DNA of 64,000 bases from Synechococcus sp. GreenBA-s (GCF_024345855.1 NZ_JAGQBX010000005.1:29904-93903); one strand, 5' to 3'; positions 30,277 through 39,436 are shown, counted from the first letter of the stretch. The notes: generated by a model not told the origin, from the sequence alone. Numbers and translations: made by a program.

Positions 30277-31482
30277 GTGAGCGCGTCCGCTGCCCCCACC
30301 GCTCCAGAGGCCGCCGGCGCCGCGGCCCGCGACCTGGTGGCCATCGCCGAGGGATTCGCCCTGCCGGCCCCGGTGGCCGCGGTGGAGCCCCTCGGCCAGG
30401 GCAACGTCAACGACACCTACCTGGTGAGCCTGCGGGGCGAGGGCCAGCCCCGCTTCGTGCTGCAGCGCCTGAACACGCGGGTGTTCCGCCGGCCCGAGCT
30501 GGTGATGGGCAACATCAGCGCCGTGTGCCGGCACGTGGGGCAGCGCCTGGACCAAGAGCCAGCTCAGCCCGGCCGGCTCGCCTGGCAGGTGCCCCAGGTG
30601 GTACCGGCCCGGGGCAGCTCCACGCCCTGGCTGGTGCGGGGCGAGGCGTTCTGGCGCACCCTCAGCTTCATCGAGGACAGCTGCAGCCACGAGACGATCA
30701 CGGATCTGGAGCACGCCCGCGAGATCGGCTACGGCCTAGGCCGCTTCCACAGCCTGATCAGCGACCTGCCCGCCGCCGAGCTGGCCGACACCCTGGAGGG
30801 CTTTCACATCACCCCCGCCTATCTGGCCGACTACGAACGGGTGCTGGCGAAGAGCACGGCGGGGCGCAGCGCCGAGGCGGAGCAGTGCATCGCCTTCGTG
30901 GAGCAGCGCCAGGGCCTGGCCCCGGTGCTGGAGCAGGCCCGCGCCGCCGGACGGCTGCAGCTGCGGCCGATCCACGGCGACCCCAAGATCAACAACCTGC
31001 TGATGGCCAGCGGGGCGGGCCGTGGCGTCGCAGCGGGCAGTGGCAATCGTGCGGGCAGCGGCCAGGCCATCGCCCTGGTGGATCTCGACACGGTCAAGCC
31101 CGGCCTGGTGCATTACGACATCGGCGACTGCCTGCGCTCGGCCTGCAACCGCCTCGGCGAGGAGACCCGCGACTGGCAGGCGGTGACGTTCGACCTGGAG
31201 CTGGCCGAGGCCCTGCTGGAGGGCTACCTCGGCCAGGCCCGGGCCTTCCTCACCCCCGACGACTTCGCCCACATCGCCGATGCGATCCGCCTGATCCCCT
31301 TTGAGCTGGGCCTGCGCTTCCTCACCGACCACCTGGCGGGCGACGTGTACTTCAAGGTGAGCCATCCGGGCCACAACCTGGAGCGGGCCCTGGTGCAGTT
31401 CCAGCTGACCCGCAGCATCGAAGCCCAGCTGCCGGCCATCCAGGCGATCGTGGAGCGGCTCCAGGCCGAGGTGGCGCCATGA
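30277..31482 (+). CDS. Aminoglycoside-phosphotransferase-fold kinase, sugar-kinase-like
   Basis: About 401 residues from GTG 30277 (no in-frame ATG suits). An APH/choline-kinase fold: nucleotide loop G-Q-G-N-V-N-D-T-Y, catalytic L-R-P-I-H-G-D-P-K-I-N-N-L-L and the metal-binding L-V-D-L-D-T-V. The segment L-Q-R-L-N-T-R-V-F-R-R-P-E resembles N-acetylhexosamine 1-kinase NahK, so an anomeric sugar kinase is plausible. A Gly/Ser/Ala insert of about 20 residues lies between the catalytic and metal-binding motifs. ATGA overlap couples it to the DOMON-like gene. Confidence 0.8.
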   Translation: MSASAAPTAPEAAGAAARDLVAIAEGFALPAPVAAVEPLGQGNVNDTYLVSLRGEGQPRFVLQRLNTRVFRRPELVMGNISAVCRHVGQRLDQEPAQPGRLAWQVPQVVPARGSSTPWLVRGEAFWRTLSFIEDSCSHETITDLEHAREIGYGLGRFHSLISDLPAAELADTLEGFHITPAYLADYERVLAKSTAGRSAEAEQCIAFVEQRQGLAPVLEQARAAGRLQLRPIHGDPKINNLLMASGAGRGVAAGSGNRAGSGQAIALVDLDTVKPGLVHYDIGDCLRSACNRLGEETRDWQAVTFDLELAEALLEGYLGQARAFLTPDDFAHIADAIRLIPFELGLRFLTDHLAGDVYFKVSHPGHNLERALVQFQLTRSIEAQLPAIQAIVERLQAEVAP

Positions 31483-32054
31483 CGGAGACCCCCCGGACTC
31501 CCCAGGCCTTCCGCCTGGTGCCCTTCGATCCCGCCGCCGCCCCGGCCGGGGTGCAACTGGAGGGCGACCTGCAGCGAACCGACGGCCGGCTACAGCTCCG
31601 CTACCAGCTGGCGGATCCCAGCGGCGCCATCCGCATCCCGCCGGCGACCCCCGTCCCCGCCCGCCGCGACGGGCTCTGGAACCGCACCTGCCTGGAGCTG
31701 TTTCTGGCGGTGCCCGGCGCAGCGCCCTACTGGGAGTTCAACCTCTCCCCATCCGGCGACTGGAACGTCTACCGGCTCAGCGGCTACCGCCAGGGGCTGG
31801 CGCCGGAGCCGGCCGTCGTGGCCCTGCCCTTTGCCGTGGCACGCCGCGGCGACGGGCTGGAGCTGGAGCTGACGGTCCAGCTGGCGCCGCTGGTGGCGGC
31901 CGATCAGCCGCTGCAGGTGGCCGTCACGGCGGTGCTGGAGCAGCACGCCCCGGCCGGCGACAGCGGCGAGGGGCCGCTCTCCTTCTGGGCCCTGGGCCAT
32001 CCGGGCCCCGAGGCGGACTTCCACGGGCGGGCCGGCTTCCTGCTGCGGATCTGA
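31479..32054 (+). CDS. DOMON-like domain protein
   Basis: 191 residues, mostly beta strand: L-W-N-R-T-C-L-E-L-F-L, Y-W-E-F-N-L-S-P-S-G-D-W-N-V-Y and a C-terminal A-D-F-H-G-R-A-G-F-L-L-R-I. This matches a cyanobacterial DOMON-like (carbohydrate-binding-like sandwich) family of unknown ligand. No signal peptide, so it is cytosolic, unlike true DOMON proteins. Its ATG overlaps the preceding stop by four bases; pairing with a sugar-kinase-like enzyme suggests sugar binding. Confidence 0.78.
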   Translation: MTETPRTPQAFRLVPFDPAAAPAGVQLEGDLQRTDGRLQLRYQLADPSGAIRIPPATPVPARRDGLWNRTCLELFLAVPGAAPYWEFNLSPSGDWNVYRLSGYRQGLAPEPAVVALPFAVARRGDGLELELTVQLAPLVAADQPLQVAVTAVLEQHAPAGDSGEGPLSFWALGHPGPEADFHGRAGFLLRI

Positions 32055-32096
32055 GCCCCACCCCGTACGCTGCCCCCCGACGCAAGCGGCAGCCCT

Positions 32097-32774
32097 GTGG
32101 CGAACGACGAATCCAGCAGAGCAGAGGAACTGAAGGGTCTGGGCTGGTCCGCCGAGGACGTGCGCCGCTACGAGGAGCTCTGGGAGTACCGCCAACGCTG
32201 GGGCGCCATCAACCTGGAGCGGGAGGACCGGCTGTTCCTGCGCAAGGCTGAAGCCGCCCTGCCCAAGCGCCTCAGCGGCAAGGCCGCCGCCCGCAAGAGC
32301 ACCCAGGACAAGTCGTACTACCGCTGGCTGCAGCTGTTCCTCGACGCCATGGTCGCCGGGCCCGAGGCGGAGCTGGCGGACGGTGAGATCGGCGCCTGGC
32401 GGATGCTGCTGGAGGAGGAGCTGCGCGCCCTCGACTACTACGAGCCGGTGCTGGGCCTGCCCGACACCCTCAAGGCCAAGACCTTCAGCCCCACCCGCGA
32501 GGCCTGGATCCAGGAGGCCGCCGCCCAGGGCCGCGCGCTCGCCTTCGACTTCGCCGCCGTGCTGGAGCAGCACAAGGCCATGCAGACGAGCAACTGGAAG
32601 CCCCTGCGCGAGTCGGCCCCGGAGGACACCAGCTATCCGGTGCTGGAGGGCGCCGCGGCCGAGGCCTTCCGCGCCAAGGTGCGCCAGGCGGTGCTGGAGC
32701 TCACCCGCAGCACCTTCCCCTCCCTGGCGGAGACGGACAAGCCCGCCCCCGCCGACGACTGGCAGCGGGGCTGA
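32097..32774 (+). CDS. Conserved cyanobacterial protein, function unknown
   Basis: 225 residues from GTG 32097, soluble, helical and rich in charged and aromatic residues: L-G-W-S-A-E-D-V-R-R-Y-E-E-L-W-E-Y-R-Q-R-W-G, then R-K-A-E-A-A-L-P and Y-Y-R-W-L-Q-L-F-L-D. It has the look of a well-conserved lineage-specific protein. It lies 42 bp after the DOMON-like gene on the same strand. No function can be inferred. Confidence 0.68.
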   Translation: MANDESSRAEELKGLGWSAEDVRRYEELWEYRQRWGAINLEREDRLFLRKAEAALPKRLSGKAAARKSTQDKSYYRWLQLFLDAMVAGPEAELADGEIGAWRMLLEEELRALDYYEPVLGLPDTLKAKTFSPTREAWIQEAAAQGRALAFDFAAVLEQHKAMQTSNWKPLRESAPEDTSYPVLEGAAAEAFRAKVRQAVLELTRSTFPSLAETDKPAPADDWQRG

Positions 32775-32796
32775 GGCGCCGCCTTCAGGCCGCCCG

Positions 32797-33210
32797 CTAG
32801 CCCGCCAGCAGCAGGTCGCGGGCGGCGTTGATGGCCTGCATGGTGCCGTGGTGGCCGCCGCGGTCGGGGTGGTGCTCGGCCGCCGCCTGCTTCCAGGCCC
32901 TGTTCACCGCCAGCGGGCTGAGCCGGCCCGCCAGGGCTAGGCCGAGCCGATGGCGGGCCTGGATCGCCTCCAGGTCGGGGCTGCGGCCCAGGGGCCCGCG
33001 ATCGGCGGCCGTCAGGCCCGTGCCGCGGCGCTTGCGGCCCTTGCCGGAGCCCTTGCCGGTGGCCTTGCCGGAGGCCTTGCCAAAACCGCGGCTGGCGGGT
33101 TCGGCAGCCTCCGGCTGACGGCGGGAGTCTGCGGCAGCCGGCGGCGCCACCAGGCCCGCCACCCGCTCGGCGGCCAGGTCAACGGGGCGGTGCTGGAGGG
33201 TCTGGGGCAT
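32797..33210 (-). CDS. J-domain protein with basic linker
   Basis: 137 residues from ATG 33210. The C-terminal about 60 residues form a J domain with the defining H-P-D (A-E-H-H-P-D-R-G-G-H), followed by I-N-A-A-R-D-L-L-L. J domains stimulate the ATPase of DnaK/Hsp70. The N-terminal half is disordered and contains Gly-Lys repeats (G-K-A-S-G-K-A-T-G-K-G-S-G-K), possibly nucleic-acid binding. No Gly/Phe or zinc domain, so it is a type III (class C) co-chaperone. Confidence 0.83.
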   Translation of the reverse strand: MPQTLQHRPVDLAAERVAGLVAPPAAADSRRQPEAAEPASRGFGKASGKATGKGSGKGRKRRGTGLTAADRGPLGRSPDLEAIQARHRLGLALAGRLSPLAVNRAWKQAAAEHHPDRGGHHGTMQAINAARDLLLAG

Positions 33211-33306
33211 CAGAGCGGGGCCGCGGTCATCTCCCCAGCCTCTCCCATGGCCGAGCGGGGCGATCACGATGGAGGGGCCTGCCTGCGGCCCTGAGCCCCT
33301 GCGCCG

Positions 33307-33741
33307 ATGCCCAACCTCTGGTCCAGCTGGCCGATCTGGGCCGTGCTGGCAGCCCTGTTCGCGGCCGTCACCGCCCTGCTGGCCAAGCTGGGGGTGGAGG
33401 GCATCCCCAGCAACCTGGCCACCCTGCTGCGCACCGTGGTGGTGCTGGCGCTGCTGGCCGGCGTCGTGGCGGTGCGGGGCGAATGGCAGCCCCTGGCGGC
33501 GTTGCCGCGGCGCAGCCTGGTGTTTCTGCTGCTCTCGGGCCTGGCCACCGGCGTCTCGTGGCTCTGCTACTTCCGGGCCCTGGCCGTGGGCCCCGTGTCG
33601 CGGGTGGCCCCGATCGACAAGATCAGCGTGGTGATCGTGGCGGTGCTGGGGGTGCTGCTGCTGGGCGAATCCCTGGATCCCCGCCACTGGCTGGGGGTGG
33701 GATTGATGGCGGTGGGGGCAGTACTGCTGGCGCTGCCGTGA
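33307..33741 (+). CDS. EamA-family (DMT) membrane transporter, single-repeat
   Basis: 144 residues with five membrane helices, one EamA unit rather than the usual two. The last half, Y-F-R-A-L-A-V-G-P-V-S-R-V-A-P-I-D-K-I-S-V-V, with G-V-L-L-L-G-E-S, is typical. Single-unit members probably act as dimers. Substrate unknown. Confidence 0.87.
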   Translation: MPNLWSSWPIWAVLAALFAAVTALLAKLGVEGIPSNLATLLRTVVVLALLAGVVAVRGEWQPLAALPRRSLVFLLLSGLATGVSWLCYFRALAVGPVSRVAPIDKISVVIVAVLGVLLLGESLDPRHWLGVGLMAVGAVLLALP

Positions 33742-33921
33742 GGCCCAGCAGCGGCCATCCCCATCCCCGGCGATAGCCCAGGGGGGGTGGCCCTGAACTA
33801 GAGCAGCCCGGGAATCAGGGCAACGGGCTGCAGCCCATGGATGGCGCTTTCAGCGCACCAGCTCCTCAGCAATTGAGGGCGGTTCGATAGGCTCTGCCGG
33901 TCAGTCATTCCACTGCGATCC

Positions 33922-34290
33922 ATGCTCACAGGCTCCGATCTGCTCGCCAAGGTGAAGGATTTAGGCGATGCCAGCAAAAGCGAGCTCGTGCGCAGCTGCG
34001 GCTACGTGTCCACCAAGAAAGACGGCAGCGAGCGGCTGAACTTCACGGCCTTCTATGAGGCTCTGCTGGAGGCCAAGGGCCTCAGCCTCGGGGGCGATGG
34101 CGCCAGCCGCGGCAAGGGCGGCCGCAAGCTCAGCTACGTGGCCACGGTGCAGGGCAACGGCAACCTGCTGATCGGCAAGGCCTACACCGCGCTGCTGGAT
34201 CTCAAGCCCGGCGATGAATTCGAAATCAAGCTGGGCCGCAAGCAGATCCGCCTGATCCCCGCCGGCAGCAGCGAAGACGAGGAGGAGTGA
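33922..34290 (+). CDS. abrB: cyAbrB transcriptional regulator
   Basis: 122 residues. The N-terminal part (K-S-E-L-V-R-S-C-G-Y-V-S-T-K-K-D-G, then F-T-A-F-Y-E-A-L-L-E-A-K-G-L) and C-terminal AbrB-like strand region (G-K-A-Y-T-A-L-L-D-L-K-P-G-D-E-F-E-I-K-L-G) are diagnostic of cyAbrB. These regulators are conserved in cyanobacteria, bind DNA broadly and adjust carbon and nitrogen gene expression. It ends in an acidic tail. The 180-bp upstream spacer contains CCTCA-N5-TGAGG. Monocistronic. Confidence 0.93.
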   Translation: MLTGSDLLAKVKDLGDASKSELVRSCGYVSTKKDGSERLNFTAFYEALLEAKGLSLGGDGASRGKGGRKLSYVATVQGNGNLLIGKAYTALLDLKPGDEFEIKLGRKQIRLIPAGSSEDEEE

Positions 34291-34385
34291 TCCGACTCCG
34301 CGGCTGGGCGTACCCCCACCCGCGCGCCGACCACACTGGGCGCTGAGCCCGTCGGCACCTCCGGCGCTCCCCCAGGGCTACCGCC

Positions 34386-35114
34386 ATGTGCTTCTCCAGC
34401 ACCGCCAGCTTCACGGCGGCGGTGGTCCTTGGGCCCCTGGGCCTGCTGGCCGTCCGCCAGGCCCGGCGCATCGGCCAGGCGGGGCGCCTGCCCCTGGCCC
34501 TCACGCCCTGGCTGTTTTCCCTTCAGCAGGCCAGCGAAGGGGTGGTGTGGCTGGGGCTGGACGATCCCGGAGGCCACGGGGACGTCGCCCCCCTCACCCG
34601 GGCCGCGGCGCTGCTGTTCCTGTTCTTTGCCTTAGGGCTGTGGCCGGCCTGGATGCCCTGGCTGGCCCTGCGCTTCGGGGGGTCAGGGCTGGAGCCCTGG
34701 CGGCGCCGTCTGATCCAGCTGCTGGCCCTGGTGGGGTTGGCCTTCGGCCTGGGGCTGTGGCTGCCGTTGGCGTTGGATCCCGATCGACTCCAGCTCGTCG
34801 TGGTGGGCGGCTCGATCCACTACGCCACCACCTTCCTGGGCAGCGGCGTGATCAGCCACAACCTGGGCAGCGGCCTCTTCGCGCTGCTGGTGGCTCTGCC
34901 GCCGCTGCTGGTGCCCTCCGGCCGCCTGCGTCTGTTCGGCCTGCTGATGCTGCTGGCCTTCGCCCTGGCCCAGCTCGCCTATCTGCACGCCTTCACGTCG
35001 GTGTGGTGTTTCTTCGCGGCGCTGCTCTCGGCCCTGGCGGTGTGGGTCGTGGCGGAACCACCCCGCCCACCGCTCACACCACCGCCCCGAACAGCCGGCC
35101 CACCGCCGCCGTGA
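34386..35114 (+). CDS. DUF6629-type multi-span membrane protein
   Basis: 242 residues beginning M-C-F-S-S-T-A-S-F-T-A, the signature of a family I know as DUF6629, with seven hydrophobic segments and a Pro-rich tail. Function unknown. The last 41 bp overlap the convergent VIT-family gene, so one of the two C-termini could be shorter in vivo. Confidence 0.75.
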   Translation: MCFSSTASFTAAVVLGPLGLLAVRQARRIGQAGRLPLALTPWLFSLQQASEGVVWLGLDDPGGHGDVAPLTRAAALLFLFFALGLWPAWMPWLALRFGGSGLEPWRRRLIQLLALVGLAFGLGLWLPLALDPDRLQLVVVGGSIHYATTFLGSGVISHNLGSGLFALLVALPPLLVPSGRLRLFGLLMLLAFALAQLAYLHAFTSVWCFFAALLSALAVWVVAEPPRPPLTPPPRTAGPPPP

Positions 35115-35814
35115 TGCCCATGGCCAGGGCGCCCCAGATCAGCAGCCGCAGCGAGGCCCGCAGCGCGGAGGCCCCGCCGGCCCGGGCCGAGACCGCGCCG
35201 AACAGCGCCAGGGCCAGCAGCCCGCTCACGGTGGTGCTGCGGGCCAGGTGCTGGGGGCCGGCCACCAGCAGCGTGGCAAGGGGCACGCTGGCCCCCACCG
35301 CGAAGCTGGCGGCCGAGGCCAGGGCCGCCTGCACGGGGCGGGCCCGGAGAATCTCGTTGAGGCCCAGTTCATCGCGGGCATGGGCGCCGAGGGCGTCGTG
35401 CTGGCTGAGCTGCTCGGCCACCGCCAGCGCCAGGTCGTGGTCGAGGCCGCGGGCCTCGTAGATCTCCACCAGCTCCGCCAGCTCCCCCGCCGGATCGGTG
35501 GCGAGCTCGTGCCGTTCCTTGGCCAGATCGGCCCCCTCCGTATCCGCCTGCGACTGCACCGAAACGTATTCCCCCGCCGCCATCGACAGGGCCCCGGCGA
35601 CGGTCGCGGCGATGGCCGAGAGCAGCACCGCGTCGCGGGCGGCACCGGAGGCGGCGATGCCCACCACCAGGCTCGACACCGAGATGGTGCCGTCGTTGGC
35701 ACCGAGCACTGCGGCCCGCAGCCAGCCGATCCGGTGGCTGTTGTGGCGCTCGGCATGGCGTTCGGCCAGGCGCCGCCGCCGCCGCCGGTCGGGGGGATCG
35801 CTGCTCGCGGGCAT
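35074..35814 (-). CDS. VIT1/CCC1-family metal transporter
   Basis: 246 residues from ATG 35814. Core features are G-W-L-R-A-A-V-L-G-A-N-D-G-T-I-S-V, A-A-G-E-Y-V-S-V-Q-S-Q, an acidic metal-binding helical segment and three C-terminal helices; five spans in all. Family members move Fe2+ or Mn2+ out of the cytosol; the cyanobacterial substrate is not settled. It is divergent from the solute-binding protein at 35929. Confidence 0.88.
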   Translation of the reverse strand: MPASSDPPDRRRRRRLAERHAERHNSHRIGWLRAAVLGANDGTISVSSLVVGIAASGAARDAVLLSAIAATVAGALSMAAGEYVSVQSQADTEGADLAKERHELATDPAGELAELVEIYEARGLDHDLALAVAEQLSQHDALGAHARDELGLNEILRARPVQAALASAASFAVGASVPLATLLVAGPQHLARSTTVSGLLALALFGAVSARAGGASALRASLRLLIWGALAMGITAAVGRLFGAVV

Positions 35815-35928
35815 GGCAGGGGTCAGAGGCCTGGCGCCCCCATCGTGACGCGACCAGGGCACCAACCTCCCCGCGCGGCAAGGTGTCGCCCGCTGGCTGG
35901 CGGCCCGGTCCGTCCCTAGCCTGCGGCG

Positions 35929-37287
35929 GTGAAGTTCCCCGACCGGCCGTCACCGTCGCTGCCGCTCCTGGCCGGTGCCGTGGTCCTGGTGGGCCTGCTG
36001 GCCGCGGGTCTGGCGCGCTGCAGGGCCCCGGCAAGCCCGCCGGGACAGCCCCCCGGGCAGCCAGCCCAACCGCGCACCGCCCAGTCCCCGGCCGCGGATC
36101 CGGCGGGCGCCACAGCTCCGCAGGGCGAGCTGCGCGGCACGCTGTTTCTGGCGATCGGCATCGACGCCGCCCAGGGCGTGACCAGCGCGATGCTCCAGGA
36201 GCAGAAGCGCCAGAGCACGGCGCTGGTGCAGGCGTTCCGCCAGCTGCACCCCGGCGTCACGGTCACGGTGGCCGTGTACCGGGAGGACCAGCTGGATCGG
36301 GAACTGGCCGCGCGCCACGCCGCCGGCTTCGGGCCCGATCTGCTGCTGGTGAATGGCAGCACGGCCCTCAACCTGGAGAGCCTTGGCCTGGTGCGGCCCA
36401 TGCGCTTCCCGACCCCGGTGACGGCCCAGCTGTTCCCGGCGGTGCTGCGGCGGGCCCAGCGGCCGGATGGGTCCCTGGTAGCCATGCCGGTGTTCCTGCA
36501 GCCCCAGCTGGCCTGCTTCAACCGCCGCCGCCTGCGAACCAGCCCCAGCGATCTGGCCGGACTGCTGCGTGCCAGCGAACGGGGCGTGGAGGTGGGCCTG
36601 GCCATCACCCCTGGCGAGCTGTTCTGGACCGCTGGCAGCCTCGGCGCCGCCCAGTCCTTGCAGCGGGCCGCCGGGGGCCAGCGGCTCAGCAGCGGCGATC
36701 ACCGGGCCATCCTCGGCTGGCTGCGCTGGCTGCAGACGGCGAACCTGCTGGAGCGGGTCAACTTCTTCACCGAAGATGAGAGCCTGATCCAGGGGATCAT
36801 CAGCGGGCGCCTCGACTGGATCGCCTGCCGTAGCTCCAGCATGTCGCGGCTGCGTCACAGCCTGGGCGACCAGCTGGGGGTGGCGGCCCTGCCCGGCGGT
36901 CCCGGCGGCCCAGCCACGCCGATCAACCGCCTGCGGATGCTGGCCTTCGGGGTGGATTCCAGCCCCGAGCAGCGCCGCCTCGCCGAGGCCCTGGCCCGCT
37001 TCAGCATCAACCCCCTGATCCAGCGCAACCTCACGGTCTCCACCCAGGAGCTGTTGCCCGTGAACCGCTACGTGCCGGCGCCGGTGGCCAGCTCGGCGGT
37101 ACTCGGTGCCCTGGTGGCGGCCCTGCGCCAGGGGGGGGAAGCGAGCAACCGGATCGCCCACGAGCTGCCGGCCAGTGATCCCCGCTTTCCGCAGCTGCAG
37201 CGGGAACTTGTGCGGCTGGTGTTCGGCGAGGTCACCCCCGAGCAGGCCACCGACGCGCTGATCGCCCTGCTGAGGCCGCCGCCATGA
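35929..37287 (+). CDS. ABC-type extracellular solute-binding protein coupled to an MscS-like channel
   Basis: 452 residues from GTG 35929. An N-terminal helix (L-L-A-G-A-V-V-L-V-G-L-L-A-A-G-L-A-R-C) with a Cys could be a lipoprotein signal or a membrane anchor. A Pro/Gln linker follows, then a family 1-like binding protein (D-L-L-L-V-N-G-S, P-V-F-L-Q-P-Q-L-A-C-F-N-R, hinge regions). No ABC permease or ATPase lies nearby. Its stop overlaps by 4 bp the start of an MscS-like channel gene, so ligand binding may control that channel. The sugar-type ligand usual for the family is inferred only. Confidence 0.82.
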   Translation: MKFPDRPSPSLPLLAGAVVLVGLLAAGLARCRAPASPPGQPPGQPAQPRTAQSPAADPAGATAPQGELRGTLFLAIGIDAAQGVTSAMLQEQKRQSTALVQAFRQLHPGVTVTVAVYREDQLDRELAARHAAGFGPDLLLVNGSTALNLESLGLVRPMRFPTPVTAQLFPAVLRRAQRPDGSLVAMPVFLQPQLACFNRRRLRTSPSDLAGLLRASERGVEVGLAITPGELFWTAGSLGAAQSLQRAAGGQRLSSGDHRAILGWLRWLQTANLLERVNFFTEDESLIQGIISGRLDWIACRSSSMSRLRHSLGDQLGVAALPGGPGGPATPINRLRMLAFGVDSSPEQRRLAEALARFSINPLIQRNLTVSTQELLPVNRYVPAPVASSAVLGALVAALRQGGEASNRIAHELPASDPRFPQLQRELVRLVFGEVTPEQATDALIALLRPPP

Positions 37288-38480
37288 TCGAGCTGCTGGG
37301 ACGGATCCTGGGCTGGTTCGGCTACCTGCAGCGGGGGCCGGTGCTGCTGCAGCTGCTGGTGGTGCTCCTGCCGTTGCTGGTGGGTGCCCGGCTGCGCCGG
37401 CCGAGGGGCCGCTGGGCCGCCCTGCTGCCCCTGGCGGCGATCGGGCTGGGCATCGGCGCCCTGGCCCTGGCGCGCCAGCCGGTGGGGCTGGCGCTGTTCC
37501 TGGCGGAGCTGGTGGCCGGCTGGCAGGCCCTGGGCTGGCTGCACCGGCTGCTGGGGCGGGTGATCGAACCGCGGGCGCTGGGGCTGCTGGAGAGCCGCCT
37601 GATCCGTCCTGGGTTCCTGCTGGTGGCCGGGCTGGCCCTGATCGAAAAGATCGACAACCTCGCCGACCTGGGGGTGATCCCCGTGGGCCGCTGGTTCGGG
37701 GCCGAGGTGAACCTGGGCGACCTGGGCGGAGCCCTGCTGATCGTCTACGTGCTGGTGATGGGCTCGGGGCCGCCGGCGGCGGGGGTGGCCTGGCTGGTGC
37801 AGCAGGGCGTGGGCCTGAGCGACGGCAGCCGCCGCGCCCTGCAGCTGATGCTCCGCTACGTGGTGATCGGCCTGGGCATCCTCTGGGCCCTCGATCACAT
37901 CGGCTTCAACACCACGGCGATCCTGGCGGTGGCCGGCGGCCTGTCGGTGGGAATCGGCTTCGGCATCAAGGAGGTGTTCTCCAATTTCATCAGCGGTCTG
38001 TGGCTGCTGTTCGAGGGCTCGGTGCGGCCGGGTGAGGTGCTGTTCATCGACGGCGATCCCTGTGAGGTGCGCAGCCTGGGGCTGCGGGCCGCCGTGCTCT
38101 GGCGCGACCGCGACAACGCCGAGCTGGTGATCCCCAACCAGACCTTCTTCACCGCCACCACCACCACCTACACCGGTAGCGACCGGCTGCGCCGCAGCCA
38201 GATCAGCGTGGGTGCCTCCTACCGACACGACCCCAAGCAGGTGATGGCACTCTTGGAGGCCACGGCGCTGGCCACGCCGCGGGTGCTGGCCGAACCAGCC
38301 CCGAAGGCGCTGCTGCTGAGCTATGGCGATTCATCGGTGGAGTACGCCCTGCGCTTCTGGATCGCCAACCCGATGGACAACGTCTCGATCTGCAGCGACG
38401 TGAACGCCGCCGTGTGGCAGGCCTTCGCCGAGCAGGACATCGAGATGCCCTACCCCCAGCGGGTGATTCACCAGGCCTGA
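37284..38480 (+). CDS. MscS-family channel, large variant with extra N-terminal helices
   Basis: 398 residues: about four extra hydrophobic segments, then the MscS pore helix A-I-L-A-V-A-G-G-L-S-V-G-I-G-F-G-I-K-E-V-F-S-N-F. Next comes the beta domain (S-V-R-P-G-E-V-L-F-I-D-G, V-I-P-N-Q-T-F-F) and the C-terminal domain (P-K-A-L-L-L-S-Y-G-D-S-S-V-E-Y, M-P-Y-P-Q-R). Four-base overlap with the solute-binding gene gives translational coupling. Some MscS relatives are ligand gated (bCNG by cyclic nucleotides); here a periplasmic binding partner is the striking feature. Confidence 0.88.
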   Translation: MIELLGRILGWFGYLQRGPVLLQLLVVLLPLLVGARLRRPRGRWAALLPLAAIGLGIGALALARQPVGLALFLAELVAGWQALGWLHRLLGRVIEPRALGLLESRLIRPGFLLVAGLALIEKIDNLADLGVIPVGRWFGAEVNLGDLGGALLIVYVLVMGSGPPAAGVAWLVQQGVGLSDGSRRALQLMLRYVVIGLGILWALDHIGFNTTAILAVAGGLSVGIGFGIKEVFSNFISGLWLLFEGSVRPGEVLFIDGDPCEVRSLGLRAAVLWRDRDNAELVIPNQTFFTATTTTYTGSDRLRRSQISVGASYRHDPKQVMALLEATALATPRVLAEPAPKALLLSYGDSSVEYALRFWIANPMDNVSICSDVNAAVWQAFAEQDIEMPYPQRVIHQA

Positions 38481-38494
38481 GCCCACCCACGCTG

Positions 38495-39436
38495 ATGCCG
38501 TCGACCCCTGACCAGCCCACGTCCGCGCGCCCCGATGACCAGCGCCGGGATCCCGGACCGCTGCCCTGCCGGCCCCTGGCGGAGCTGCCGGCCCTGCCGC
38601 CGCTGCGGCTGGCGGTGGTGGGACACGTGGAGGTGGTGAGCTTCGTGGGGGTTCCCGCGCTGCCGGCGGCGGGCGAGATCCAGCGGGCCAGCTGGTTTCT
38701 GGAGCAGGCGGCCGGCGGCGGGGCCGTGGTGGCGGCCCAGATGGCCAGGCTCACCGGCCAGCGGGTGCCCTTCTTCACCGCCCTGGGGCGCGACGCCCTG
38801 GGCGAGCGGGCCGCCGCCGACCTGGAGGCGCTGGGGCTGGAGCTGCACGTGGCCTGGCGCGACGCCCCCACCCGCCGCGGCGTGAGCTTCGTGGATGCGG
38901 CCGGCGAGCGCACGATCACGGTGATCGGCGAGCGGCTGACGCCAATGGCCGCCGATCCCCTGCCCTGGGAGCGGCTGGCGGACTGCGACGGGGTCTTCGT
39001 GACCGCCAGTGATGCCGAGGGCCTGAGCCTGGCCCGGCGGGCCCGGCGGCTGGCGGCCACGCCGCGGGTGCGCCTGCCGCTGCTGCGCGCCTCCGGCGTG
39101 CGGCTGGATGCCCTGATCGGCAGCGGCCTCGATCCGGCGGAGCGGGTGGAGCCGGGCGACCTGACGGTGGCGCCGGCCCTGCGCATCGCCACAGCGGGCG
39201 CCGCCGGCGGGCTGGTGGAACCGGGCGGGCGCTTCCTGGCCCCGACGCTGACCGCGCCGGCCCTCGATGCCTACGGCGCCGGCGACTCCTTCGCGGCCGG
39301 CGTGACCGCCGGGCTCGCCGCCGGCTGGGACCTGGCGGACAGCCTCAGCCTCGGCTGCCATTGCGGCGCCGCCTGCGTGACGGCGCGGGGCCCCTACGCC
39401 GGCCAGCTGCGGCTAAGCCCCGAGACTGGGCGTTAA
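38495..39436 (+). CDS. PfkB-family carbohydrate kinase
   Basis: 313 residues from ATG 38495. It has the N-terminal di-Gly substrate motif (A-A-G-G-G-A-V-V-A-A-Q-M-A), a lid region G-V-S-F-V-D-A-A-G-E-R-T-I-T and the C-terminal signature D-A-Y-G-A-G-D-S-F-A-A-G with catalytic Asp. PfkB enzymes phosphorylate sugars or nucleosides with ATP; the substrate is not evident. It starts 14 bp after the channel gene. Confidence 0.88.
   Translation: MPSTPDQPTSARPDDQRRDPGPLPCRPLAELPALPPLRLAVVGHVEVVSFVGVPALPAAGEIQRASWFLEQAAGGGAVVAAQMARLTGQRVPFFTALGRDALGERAAADLEALGLELHVAWRDAPTRRGVSFVDAAGERTITVIGERLTPMAADPLPWERLADCDGVFVTASDAEGLSLARRARRLAATPRVRLPLLRASGVRLDALIGSGLDPAERVEPGDLTVAPALRIATAGAAGGLVEPGGRFLAPTLTAPALDAYGAGDSFAAGVTAGLAAGWDLADSLSLGCHCGAACVTARGPYAGQLRLSPETGR

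Noticed and set aside
33742..33921. Possible small RNA upstream of cyAbrB
   Set aside because: Short inverted repeats (CCTCA-N5-TGAGG) exist but there is no clear promoter or terminator pair, so I list only a possible leader.
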